A stretch of DNA of 24,862 nt from Caldifarciminota bacterium UBA6260. Its GTDB lineage: Bacteria; Hydrothermota; 32-111. Position 1 is the stretch's first letter. Each line of letters begins with the position of its first letter. Made by a program: the position numbers and the translations under genes. The stretch is from positions 1 through 24,862 of the forward strand of contig DJVI01000033.1 of NCBI GenBank assembly GCA_002441125.1, written 5' to 3'. Shown one piece after another: positions 1-7,242 of this stretch. The notes beneath the pieces were generated by a model. The model worked only from the letters and a program-made list of their open reading frames with translations. It had not been told where the DNA came from and searched no databases.

Positions 1-741
1 GTTGACTGTATTATGAAGGATTTTCCTACTCTTGGAATATATGTTTCTGGCAGCATTCTACTTGAAACGATTTTGTAGTCAAGCCCCAGCGAAAAAATAG
101 TTTAAAAATCAAAGGATAAACCTGCTGTTATCCAAAAAAAGATTCCAATATATTCTGGATAGTTTATGAATGTGGATCCTATATAACTTTTTTCCCTTCT
201 TGATGTAAGTAAAAAATCTACAACTGGATACTCAAAATAAAAATATTTCATAATTGTAAACCTAAATCTTGTTAAAATATCAACACTTAACCTGTTGTAA
301 AAAATATCTACATTCTCCTTTAAATTTTTAAAATACCAGATATTGTAACCCACCATCACAACTTATAAGATTGACTTTTAAATTTTTGTTGAAAAAATCC
401 TTTGACAACAAATGGTAAACTAAAAAAATTTTATATGCAGAAAGTTTACCATACAAAGAATCTTTATCTCCTTCAATAAAAGTATTAGACTCTAAATATT
501 TACTATTAGGTTCAACATTTATTAAAATTAAACTTGAACCTGCTTTTCCATTTAAAAATTTGTTTCTATAGTCAACTGATGAATATAAAGTATAATTATC
601 TTTCCCAAGATTGTTAAAACTATTTTGAAGTAACTCTGAAACTTCTTTACCTAAATAAAAACTTTAAAAAAATGTTTCTGAAAAAAGAGTAAAAGAGAAA
701 ATTAAAAGAAGAAAAATTAATAAAAATTTTATACTTTTCAT
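1..741 (-). pseudogene. Decayed or frameshifted gene for an exported protein, running off the left edge
   Basis: Reading leftward from the ATG at 741, which has an AAGGAG SD 7 bases upstream, a 25-residue hydrophobic signal peptide is encoded. It then hits a stop just after a run of seven A (666-672, plus strand). Shifting frame there opens about 110 further residues, to about 350 (FYLGKEVSELL through KVNLISCDGG). A second shift near 349-355 opens another stretch (YNIWYFKNLKE through AGLSFDF), a TAA stands at 102-104, and sense codons continue in the same frame to the edge (GLDYKIVSSRMLPETYIPRVG). The alternating polar and aromatic pattern suggests an outer-membrane beta-barrel or other envelope protein, but I do not recognise the family. 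Two frame changes plus a stop suggest a pseudogene; the homopolymer at the first break leaves assembly error possible. Confidence 0.55.
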
Positions 742-811
742 AAAAATCTCCTTTATGATTTTTTTCAGTATATTTTTGTATTTTCGGTCAACTATTTTAC
801 TATTTTTACAT

Positions 812-1255
812 TTAGGAAGATATCTTTTCCCAACTTTCAACACCGCCATCAACAGTATAAAAAAGTGGATTTGTCAAAATTTTATTCTTTCTCTTTTTAC
901 ACAATTTTTCAAAATTTTCCTTATCCCTTTTTTTCAGTTTTTTACAAAGATGCTTGAATTCGTATTCTATCTGACCTTTTGTAACCTTTATCTTTCTTTC
1001 AATTATTCCATTACTTTTGATTTTATCTTTATCAAAAGAGTATCCCCTTTTTTTCGCTTCTAAATATACAAAATACAAAAAAGATTCTATAGCTTTCAAT
1101 GGATCTTTGTAATTTTTGAACCTTTCAAGTTGTGGATGGTTCTTATAACCTTTCGTCTTCCCTTCAAGAACCTTTTTTGCAAGAAGCCCCTCTCTCCACA
1201 AAGCAACAATTCCCATTCTATCTAAATATCTCGGATGAATAGACCACAATCTCAT
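812..1255 (-). CDS. Pyrimidine dimer DNA glycosylase (Pyr_excise / T4 endonuclease V-related family)
   Basis: A 147-residue protein. Its N-terminus (MRLWSIHPRYLDRMGIVALW, then a stretch containing KGYKNHPQL) is the hallmark of the bacterial pyrimidine dimer DNA glycosylase family related to T4 DenV. Family members recognise UV-induced cyclobutane dimers, cut the glycosidic bond and can nick the abasic site. The rest (FLYFVYLEAKKRGYSFDKDKI) and the Lys/Arg-rich C-terminus fit the family, and the length is normal, so the gene looks intact. The ATG at 1255 matches the family start, but no SD precedes it: the bases immediately upstream are a copy of the 27-bp repeat (1256-1282), which seems to have separated the gene from its original leader. 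Function is by family resemblance only. Confidence 0.82.
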   Translation of the reverse strand: MRLWSIHPRYLDRMGIVALWREGLLAKKVLEGKTKGYKNHPQLERFKNYKDPLKAIESFLYFVYLEAKKRGYSFDKDKIKSNGIIERKIKVTKGQIEYEFKHLCKKLKKRDKENFEKLCKKRKNKILTNPLFYTVDGGVESWEKISS

Positions 1256-1282
1256 TTGGGGACGGTGCTTGACAGTGTGACA
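1256..1282 (+). repeat. Repeat copy 1 of 5 (27 bp, plus orientation)
   Basis: Begins TTGGGGACGGTG and ends GTGTGACA, identical over 27 bases to the copies at 4890, 6169 and 7119. It directly abuts the minus-strand start codon of the glycosylase gene. Unlike the other four copies it is not followed by TTTT after TGACA (here GTAG), so its inner end may be degraded. It is about 4.9 kb from the transposase gene presumed to mobilise the family. Confidence 0.9.
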
Positions 1283-1326
1283 GTAGCGAATTTATGAATA
1301 AAAAGTTTCATTTGTAAATTTAACCA

Positions 1327-1968
1327 TTATCTGTTTAATTTTCTAAATTCAAAATATGAGTAAACTGTAACAATCAAACTCGAAATAGTAACCGGTATAA
1401 TTACAAAAAGATATGATAGATTTTTAAAAAATATACCAACCAATGCAAATAATCCAGAAATTTTAAAAAGTGCTCCTCCAAGTTTATGAGTTTTATTCCA
1501 AACAATATCACTACTTAAAGTCCATGGTGTTCTTATTCCAATAAACCAATTCCTTTTAGATTTTTCCAATATAAGTCCAGTATAGAAAAACAAAATTCCT
1601 ATAGAAATAGGTATTAAAAAATTAGGATTTAATTTGAACCCTAAATTCCATAAAATTATCTGAAGATGAATAACAACCATAAAAATAATAAAAAGCAATA
1701 TAAAAATATCATAGTATTTTCTAAACTCTTCAATATTCTTTTTTAAAGGATCTATTTTAGGGATAAGCAAAAATAGAATAAAAAGTCCCAAAAGCATTGA
1801 AGGCATAAAAAATAATCCAAAAAGTTTTGATGAATAACCGTTAACCTCTCCCTTTTCATTCCAATGTGAAGCCATATAAGATGGCATTTTATTGTATAAG
1901 AGAAAACTTGTAAAAAAGGTAATCAAAATTAAAAGAAAAATTACAAAATAGAACCTGTTAGATTTCAT
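1327..1968 (-). CDS. SdpI/YhfL-family integral membrane protein with N-terminal DUF1648
   Basis: A 213-residue polytopic membrane protein with about six hydrophobic segments. An N-terminal helix is followed by the DUF1648 signature (LYNKMPSYMASHWNEKGEVNGYSSK), and the C-terminal half carries the SdpI signature FIGIRTPWTLSSDIVWNKTH. In Bacillus, SdpI gives immunity to the toxin SdpC and acts with the autorepressor SdpR; most homologues in other bacteria are uncharacterised. No sdpR-like gene or toxin is adjacent. The gene lies 48 bases downstream of the exported-protein gene on the same strand and may be co-transcribed with it. The ATG at 1968 lacks an obvious SD. The family is clear; a role in toxin immunity is not supported by the neighbourhood. 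Confidence 0.82.
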   Translation of the reverse strand: MKSNRFYFVIFLLILITFFTSFLLYNKMPSYMASHWNEKGEVNGYSSKLFGLFFMPSMLLGLFILFLLIPKIDPLKKNIEEFRKYYDIFILLFIIFMVVIHLQIILWNLGFKLNPNFLIPISIGILFFYTGLILEKSKRNWFIGIRTPWTLSSDIVWNKTHKLGGALFKISGLFALVGIFFKNLSYLFVIIPVTISSLIVTVYSYFEFRKLNR

Positions 1969-2016
1969 AGAATTTTAAAAATTGTTTAGTTTTTTTAATT
2001 TTATATTAAAACTTTT

Positions 2017-3558
2017 TTATTTCAATATCTTTATCTTTTTAACAAAACTTTTATCCCCATAAATACATCTTATAAAATAAACACCTGAAGAAAGATTATG
2101 TTTCACTTTTATATTTTTATCGTTAAACACAATTCCTTTGTATACCTGCATAACTTTTCTACCCTGAACATCTAAAATATCAATATCAACATTATTCATA
2201 TCACTTTTTGTAAGATGAAGATCTATTTCATTTCCGAAAATATCTTTTGTAAGATAGAAGGAGAATTTATTCTTTTCCATTAAAACTCTGTTCTTTTCAT
2301 CTATAAATGAATAATCACTATTTTTAAACAACCTATAAAGTTTTAAGGTGTTTTTTACTATATCATCTGGGGTTGGATTTATCACATATGCTACAGCAAA
2401 AATAGCTTTTTCATTATAATCAAGATCAAAAGGTCCTGTTGAAATGACAAACCTTTTATCTCCTTCTTCTTCTGGCCTCTCTGTTTTTCCAGGATAACCT
2501 ACAATACCTTTCCCCCATTTGGGAAAAGATTCGTAAGATAAATCAGGATTGGTTGGATCAAATGTTCTAAAATTATGTCCTGACATAACCAAATATTGGG
2601 CTATTGTTGAATTAGGGTCATAGTAGATTTTAAGTGGAGTAAAAGATGTTAAACCAATTTCTTCATATTTATTGATTATTAAACCACCATCGCCATATAA
2701 ATCAATATCGCTTTCTGCTTTAGGAGTTGAAATAAGAACCAGAGAAGGTATTCCGGGATTACTATGCCAACCTATTTCACTATCAAGTTGGAACTGATAA
2801 ACTGTATTCATCCTTACAAGTTCACTGGTTCCAGTTCTGTTATTTTTTACCGTCATAGTATCTATAAAACCTAAAAACTCATTTGTAAAAGTTTCAGAAT
2901 CATTCGCTATATCAGGATCTGCAGAAATCGAGAAATAGCAGTTTCTAATTTTCTTTCTATCATCTCTAAGATTTACTATTTCGAATTTGAATATTACAAT
3001 ATCTTTCAAAGAATCTGCTGTCCACGCATAAGAATATTGAAAGACCTCTATACCTATTGATTTAAAGGGGAAAAATTCCTGATAATTTGGATCTTTATCC
3101 GAATACCAACAGTATGAGTCTTGATCTGAAAGGATAGAGTCTCTGTTATACCTGTCTTTAATAGGCCATCCATATCCATCATTATCACTTGTTGAAAGAT
3201 AAACTCTTACAGAAGGATCTTGTGAAATGCCAACAACTCCTGGTATAAATTCTGTGAGAGCATGGGCTGGGTCATATCCAAAACTAACAAGAGTGTCAGT
3301 AATTAAAATGTTTGAATCTGTTAAAGAGTCAACCAAAGCACCAAACCATATACCACTTCCAAAAAAGTATGTCTCATTTGGAAAACCTGCAGGCCAATAA
3401 GCTCCAGCTTCGTTTCCAGAAAAAACATCCATTCCTATTACTCCGAAGTTAGTTACCATAATGTGAAAATCATTTATATCAAGCCAACTTTGATCATATA
3501 TTGCAAAAATGTTTATAAAAATTAGAAGAAAGATATTTAAAAGAAAAAATTTTCTCAT
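2017..3558 (-). CDS. Exported protein with type IX secretion-style C-terminal sorting tail
   Basis: A 513-residue protein. The start at 3558 (MRKFFLLNIFLLIFINIFA) is preferred over the ATG at 3570, because GGAGG sits five bases before 3558 and actually overlaps the upstream ATG. Residues 1-19 are a signal peptide. The middle is rich in Asp, Tyr, Trp and Gly, with motifs such as FFGSGIWFGALVDS, and looks like an extracellular beta-rich domain of unknown function. The last 55 or so residues (DILDVQGRKVMQVYKG, then LSSGVYFIRC, then VKKIKILK) have the layout of the Por-secretion/T9SS type A sorting domain, which elsewhere directs export across the outer membrane and surface attachment. No secretion machinery is encoded here. 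A promoter lies just upstream at 3579-3606. Confidence 0.75.
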   Translation of the reverse strand: MRKFFLLNIFLLIFINIFAIYDQSWLDINDFHIMVTNFGVIGMDVFSGNEAGAYWPAGFPNETYFFGSGIWFGALVDSLTDSNILITDTLVSFGYDPAHALTEFIPGVVGISQDPSVRVYLSTSDNDGYGWPIKDRYNRDSILSDQDSYCWYSDKDPNYQEFFPFKSIGIEVFQYSYAWTADSLKDIVIFKFEIVNLRDDRKKIRNCYFSISADPDIANDSETFTNEFLGFIDTMTVKNNRTGTSELVRMNTVYQFQLDSEIGWHSNPGIPSLVLISTPKAESDIDLYGDGGLIINKYEEIGLTSFTPLKIYYDPNSTIAQYLVMSGHNFRTFDPTNPDLSYESFPKWGKGIVGYPGKTERPEEEGDKRFVISTGPFDLDYNEKAIFAVAYVINPTPDDIVKNTLKLYRLFKNSDYSFIDEKNRVLMEKNKFSFYLTKDIFGNEIDLHLTKSDMNNVDIDILDVQGRKVMQVYKGIVFNDKNIKVKHNLSSGVYFIRCIYGDKSFVKKIKILK

Positions 3559-3578
3559 AAAATCCTCCATTTTTAATT

Positions 3579-3606
3579 ATTTTATATAAAAAAAATTCAA
3601 TGTCAA
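3579..3606 (-). promoter_or_regulatory. Sigma-70-type promoter for the exported sorting-tail protein
   Basis: On the minus strand TTGACA (3606-3601) is followed by a 16-base A/T spacer and TAAAAT (3584-3579), with the SD and ATG of the gene ending at 2017 starting about 20 bases on. A TATAAA just upstream of the called -10 overlaps it and could be an alternative hexamer. Confidence 0.6.
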
Positions 3607-3663
3607 TCTTTTTAAATGATTTAATTCATTAAAAATAATATTTAACACAAAATTAACATAGAG

Positions 3664-3692
3664 TTTACCTATTCTTAACATTCACATAATAT
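3664..3692 (+). promoter_or_regulatory. Possible promoter of the metallophosphoesterase gene, giving a nearly leaderless mRNA
   Basis: TTTACC (3664-3669), a 17-base spacer and TAATAT (3687-3692) precede the ATG at 3704 by only 11 bases. That would place transcription start within about five bases of the start codon. No SD is visible before 3704, consistent with a very short leader. The hexamers are imperfect in an AT-rich region, so this is tentative. Confidence 0.3.
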
Positions 3693-3703
3693 TTTATTAG
3701 TGT

Positions 3704-4470
3704 ATGAAAGAAAATAAAATAACAAAAATCATCCACATTTCTGATCTCCATTTTACAGGGAATTTTGTAGTAGAATGGGGAAACAAATTAATTGAAGAGA
3801 TTAATAATGTTAATCCTAAAATCGTTGTTATAACAGGTGATCTTACAGATAATGGTTACTATGAAGAATATGTTAAAGCAGAAGATTTTATAAAAAAAAT
3901 CAAATCTGAAAATATAATAACAGTAATGGGAAACCATGATGCTAGAAATGGGGGATATGAGATTTTTGAAGAAATTTTCAAAAACAGATATCCACTTTAC
4001 TCAGATGATAAAATTATAATTTTAGGTATCGACTCTACAGAACCTGACATAGATGATGGTCATATAGGTAGAGCAAACTATTCTTATATAGAAGAAAAAA
4101 TGAAAAACAATACCAAATCAAAAATAACGCATTGCATCATCATCTTATACCAATTCCTAAAACTGGAAGAGAAAGACATATTCCAGTTGATAGTGGAGAT
4201 TTTTTAAAATTGATAGATGATTTAAAAGTTGACATAGTTTTATCAGGACATAAGCATAACCAGTGGATTTGGAAACTAAATAATACTTTCTTTGTTACAG
4301 CTGGAACGGCTGTTTCAAAAAAATTAAAAGGAAAAGGTTTTCCAGGCTACAATATAATAGAATTCAACGATATAGAGATCAAAGTAAAACAAATTAACCT
4401 ACTTAATGGTGATACACATATTTTTGTAAGTAATAAAAACCAAAAATTAAGTTTTAATTTTGAATCATAA
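3704..4470 (+). pseudogene. Calcineurin-like metallophosphoesterase broken by a single frameshift
   Basis: Two overlapping reading frames together make one metallophosphoesterase of about 255 residues. The first (from ATG 3704) has the metal-ligand motifs DLH (Asp14, His16), GDLTD (Asp46) and GNHD (Asn77-His78-Asp79). The second, entered near 4128, continues with LHHHLIPIP, the expected histidine motif, and ends with GHKH, the last metal-binding motif, plus a C-terminal beta domain. One missing base around 4126-4129 explains the break: KIT should be followed by ALHHH. All catalytic motifs survive, so the loss is recent or is a sequence error; the site is not a long homopolymer. If intact it would be a cytoplasmic two-metal phosphodiesterase or phosphatase of unknown substrate. 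No SD is visible. Confidence 0.75.
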
Positions 4471-4496
4471 AAAAACTAATCACCGAAATTTTATAC

Positions 4497-4524
4497 TTGA
4501 CTTAACATTTAACTGATTTAGAAT
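4497..4524 (+). promoter_or_regulatory. Sigma-70-type promoter for the small exported protein
   Basis: TTGACT (4497-4502), a 16-base spacer and TAGAAT (4519-4524) are followed by a strong SD, AAGGAGG (4531-4537), and the ATG at 4542. The transcript would carry a leader of roughly 10-12 bases. Confidence 0.55.
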
Positions 4525-4541
4525 ATTGAAAAGGAGGAAAT

Positions 4542-4889
4542 ATGCAAAAGGTTAAGATTTTTTTCGTTCTTTTATTTTTTTCATTAATTTCATATTCTCA
4601 TTCACCCTCAGAAATCACAGCATCTTTTGACATTAATACAAAAATGCTTTATGTTTCAATTGAACATTCGGTAAAAGATGTGAAAAGTCATTTTATAAAA
4701 AAGATTGAAATCGGGATCAACGATAAAACTATAATAACTCAAAATTATAACAAACAACAGAATGAAAGTAACCAGCAAGCCGCTTACCTTATACCAGATG
4801 CTTTAGTCGGAGACAAAATTACAATCAACGCTTACTGTAATATTTTAGGCAAAAAATCATTCATCTTTACAGTAAATTCTCCAGAATAA
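4542..4889 (+). CDS. Small exported protein resembling a desulfoferrodoxin/superoxide reductase domain
   Basis: A 115-residue protein with AAGGAGG five bases before the ATG. Residues 1-19 form a signal peptide. The mature part begins HSPSEITASFD, then has IEHSVKDVKSHFIKKIEI, IPDALVGDKITI and AYCNILGKKS. This layout parallels superoxide reductase (SOR): an early His (His20), a pair of histidines before a beta strand (His42 and His50; HPMxxxH in SOR) and a Cys-Asn near the end (Cys99-Asn100; CNxHGxW in SOR). The fourth histidine, expected two residues after the Asn, is glycine here (Leu102-Gly103), and the spacing of the middle pair is longer. It may therefore hold a different iron centre or be only a structural relative. 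SoxZ-like Ig domains are an alternative. It sits alone with its own promoter, and repeat copy 2 begins at the base after its stop. Confidence 0.6.
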   Translation: MQKVKIFFVLLFFSLISYSHSPSEITASFDINTKMLYVSIEHSVKDVKSHFIKKIEIGINDKTIITQNYNKQQNESNQQAAYLIPDALVGDKITINAYCNILGKKSFIFTVNSPE

Positions 4890-4920
4890 TTGGGGACGGT
4901 GCTTGACAGTGTGACATTTT
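4890..4920 (+). repeat. Repeat copy 2 of 5 (31 bp, plus orientation)
   Basis: Same 27-base core (TTGGGGACGGTG to GTGTGACA) followed by TTTT. It starts immediately after the TAA stop codon of the preceding gene and lies 28 bases beyond the 3' end of the minus-strand glycosyltransferase gene. With copy 3 it flanks that gene as a direct repeat. Confidence 0.92.
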
Positions 4921-4948
4921 ATAGGTTGTTTTTTACTTTTAGACTTTA

Positions 4949-6196
4949 TTATAGGAGAGATTTTATATATAATTTTAACGATTTTTTCAATCCATAGATT
5001 TTCAAAATTTCGCTTAGTTTTATTTTTCTTAAGTTTTTTCCCCTCTTCTTACTATCAAAATTTTTTATAAACTCTATTATTTTTTGGGAAATTTTAAATG
5101 CATCACATTCGTTTTTAGCAAAAAGATATGCACTTTCAGATATTTTCTTCAACGATATATCGTTGGAATCGATCAACGAGTAAAATTTAAACAATGAGTT
5201 TTCAAAATCATCTATATTTATTGGGTATATACAATCTATAGGAATATCTTTAAAAGATTTTTCATAAACGATTGCCGTAGGTATACCAAATCCAATGAAT
5301 TTCATAAGATTACCCGACATTTCTCCTCTTACAGGGTATCTTATATTTATTGCAAAATCACACTCTTTCATCAGTTTTAAAAAATTATCATCATCAACAT
5401 TTCTATAAATTTCAACATTTTCTCTAATTTTGTATTTATCAACAATATCTTCAAGATTTAAATCAACATCTTCTCCTGCAAATCTTAATACTATTTGTTT
5501 TTTACTATTAGGTAAGAACTTTTTAAAAATATCTATTGTTTTATCTATATGCCTATCCTTTGAAAGATACCCCAAAATTCCAATGATTATTTTCTCAGAA
5601 TTTTTTCTCTCTATTCTTTCAGCCCAGGGACATATATGATTAATTTTTAAAACTTTTGCATTTGGATTAATTTCTTTAATCATTTTTTTTGCGTATTCAG
5701 AATGAACTATAAAATAACTGTTTGAAAGAACAATCTCTTTTATCAGAGGAAAATCTATAAAAAGATCCCTGTCACGCCCCTGATTTTCTATAATTTTTTT
5801 TATTTTTTCAAAATCATTACTTTCGTTCAAAAGGTATTTTAAATAAAGAAAAGGATCTTTTGATTTTGTTGTTTTATAATACAAAAGGTCATGGAGATTT
5901 ATATCATGAAGAAAAATCATTCCGTTCTCATTTAAAGCTCTTTCATAAGATGAAAGGTGTAAAGGATGATTTCCGATTGAATATATCAGAAGATCGAACT
6001 CGTTTTTATTAACATGCCCAAGAGATATTCTTTTTTTATCTGAAACCACAGAAATCGGGATAAAGAGAAATTCATCATTTTTTGCCAGCTCTTTTAAAAG
6101 AGCTTCAGAATAAACAGAAATCCCTGATCTTACGGGTGGGAATGGACTCACCCATCCTATTTTTTTAATTGGGGACGGTGCTTGACAGTGTGACAT
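4949..6196 (-). CDS. Glycosyltransferase, GT4-type (GT-B fold), with its N-terminus supplied by the repeat
   Basis: A 415-residue protein. After nine residues encoded by repeat copy 3 (MSHCQAPSP), the true domain begins IKKIGWVSPFPPVRSGISVY, a typical glycosyltransferase opening with a Gly-Ser acceptor loop. The C-terminal Rossmann half has IGILGYLSKDRHIDKTIDIF, LRFAGEDVDL, and RGEMSGNLMKFIGFGIPT, where nucleotide-sugar donors usually bind, including the acidic residue before the Gly-rich turn. It probably transfers a sugar to a cell-surface glycan at the membrane; donor and acceptor are unknown. I chose the ATG at 6196, inside the repeat, because GGAAGG lies six bases upstream (6203-6208). 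An upstream TTG at 6229 is less likely. The native start codon appears to have been replaced. The gene overlaps the end of the transposase gene by 32 bases. Confidence 0.8.
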   Translation of the reverse strand: MSHCQAPSPIKKIGWVSPFPPVRSGISVYSEALLKELAKNDEFLFIPISVVSDKKRISLGHVNKNEFDLLIYSIGNHPLHLSSYERALNENGMIFLHDINLHDLLYYKTTKSKDPFLYLKYLLNESNDFEKIKKIIENQGRDRDLFIDFPLIKEIVLSNSYFIVHSEYAKKMIKEINPNAKVLKINHICPWAERIERKNSEKIIIGILGYLSKDRHIDKTIDIFKKFLPNSKKQIVLRFAGEDVDLNLEDIVDKYKIRENVEIYRNVDDDNFLKLMKECDFAINIRYPVRGEMSGNLMKFIGFGIPTAIVYEKSFKDIPIDCIYPINIDDFENSLFKFYSLIDSNDISLKKISESAYLFAKNECDAFKISQKIIEFIKNFDSKKRGKNLRKIKLSEILKIYGLKKSLKLYIKSLL

Positions 6197-7082
6197 TTTT
6201 TTCCTTCCATCTTTTATAAATTTTTCCAAAAGAACTAACCTGTAAATCTTTAAAGTATTTCAAATTAGCTATTTGCCTATATGTTAGGTTATATTTATCA
6301 TGAAGAAAAACAAGCAATTCTGTTCTTAATTTTTTCCATGAAATTTTACTAAAATCTGCTTCTTCTAATGATATATTTTTGTTCCTTTCAAATTCCCTTA
6401 TAATTCCTTCCAACGATATTTCTCTTTCTTTTTTTATTCGCATATTTGAAACAATATTTTTTCTTTTTCTTCTATCAAAATAATTTAATGATTCCTTAAA
6501 AAATTGTACACTACCCAAAAATTCTCCAACTCTTGTGTTTCTGACTGGTAATTCTTTATGCCCCCATTCTTTCAAAGATCTTTCAAGGGCTTCTCTACTT
6601 TCGAAAATCTCTTCAACTTTTTCGGCATCAACAAAACTTTTCGTTTCATTAAAATAATCGTTGATGCTTGACCATTTATATTTAAAAGGATTATTGATAA
6701 GCCCTGCTTTTACTGGATTTAATAAAGTATAAATTATTGACATTTTCAAGTATTTGTCATTCTCTATCAAAGTTGACTTAAATCTATTTGCAAAAACATA
6801 TCCTCTTCCACCAAACCTTTTTCTATAGTATATCCCATAAGAGCTGTCAAGATTCTTCATGAATTCTGAAAGTTTATTGTTGTTGTTTTTTAAAATGATA
6901 TGGAAATGATTATTCATAACACAATATGCATAAATACTCACTTTGTATTTGTTTGAAAATTCTTTAATAAGGTTAATGAAATAGCTTTTTGATTTTGAAT
7001 CAAAAAATATTTTTTCATTTTTGAATCCTCTGTTCATAACATGATGGTAAGAACCTTCATATTTTATTCTTGCCCTCCTCAT
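6165..7082 (-). CDS. REP-associated tyrosine transposase (RAYT, Y1_Tnp/HUH family)
   Basis: A 305-residue protein with GGGAGG five bases before the ATG at 7082. The N-terminal Y1 domain has HHVMNRGF and the HUH metal motif NNHFHII (His59, His61), followed by GYVFANRFKS and YTLLNPVKAGL. The latter region holds the candidate nucleophilic tyrosine (Tyr111 or Tyr118). Residues 200-290 form a basic extension with an HTH-like stretch (LTYRQIANLKYF), as in longer RAYTs. The family makes single-strand DNA cuts and is linked to dispersal of short repeats. Its last residues (VTLSSTVPN) are encoded by repeat copy 3, and the stop TAA lies just outside the repeat. The intact frame and SD suggest a working gene. 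Repeat copies 3 and 4 border it in inverted orientation. Confidence 0.88.
   Translation of the reverse strand: MRRARIKYEGSYHHVMNRGFKNEKIFFDSKSKSYFINLIKEFSNKYKVSIYAYCVMNNHFHIILKNNNNKLSEFMKNLDSSYGIYYRKRFGGRGYVFANRFKSTLIENDKYLKMSIIYTLLNPVKAGLINNPFKYKWSSINDYFNETKSFVDAEKVEEIFESREALERSLKEWGHKELPVRNTRVGEFLGSVQFFKESLNYFDRRKRKNIVSNMRIKKEREISLEGIIREFERNKNISLEEADFSKISWKKLRTELLVFLHDKYNLTYRQIANLKYFKDLQVSSFGKIYKRWKEKNVTLSSTVPN
6169..6199 (+). repeat. Repeat copy 3 of 5 (31 bp, plus orientation); left end of the RAYT unit
   Basis: Core TTGGGGACGGTG to GTGTGACA plus TTTT. On the minus strand it encodes, in one frame, the last residues of the transposase (VTLSSTVP) and, in another, the first residues of the glycosyltransferase (MSHCQAPSP), including its ATG at 6196. 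Confidence 0.93.
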
Positions 7083-7114
7083 TTTTCCTCCCTTTCATAT
7101 AAAATTTCTTTTCA

Positions 7115-7145
7115 AAAATGTCACACTGTCAAGCACCGTCCCCAA
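7115..7145 (-). repeat. Repeat copy 4 of 5 (31 bp, minus orientation); right end of the RAYT unit
   Basis: Exact reverse complement of copy 3 over the 27-base core plus AAAA. It lies 32 bases upstream of the transposase start. Between this copy and copy 5 is a 97-base AT-rich spacer (7146-7242) in which I see no gene or clear motif. Confidence 0.93.
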
Positions 7146-7242
7146 CCTCTTTAGATGATATTAAAAAGTTTTGAAATGTCAATATCGTTATGAAATAATA
7201 TTAGGTTCGGGGAATTTTTTTATATATCTTTAAAACAAATTG

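Larger units (their letters stand above)
6169..7145. mobile_element. IS-like unit: RAYT gene bounded by 27-31 bp inverted repeats
   Basis: A 977-bp segment with TTGGGG at both outer ends and the conserved 31-base sequence pointing inward from each side (6169-6199 and 7115-7145). It carries only the RAYT gene. Terminal inverted repeats this long are unusual for HUH/Y1 elements, which usually have subterminal hairpins. No target-site duplication is obvious: the outer flanks TTAA and CCTC differ. Three further solo or paired copies of the end sequence lie within 5 kb. Confidence 0.75.

Noticed and set aside
755..1063. Plus-strand open frame opposite the DNA glycosylase gene
   Set aside because: Shadow of a recognisable minus-strand gene; Phe/Leu/Ile-rich because of A/T-rich antisense.
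1327..1968. Toxin-immunity pair based on the SdpI homologue
   Set aside because: No toxin or SdpR-like regulator gene is next to it; SdpI-family proteins are widespread without such partners.
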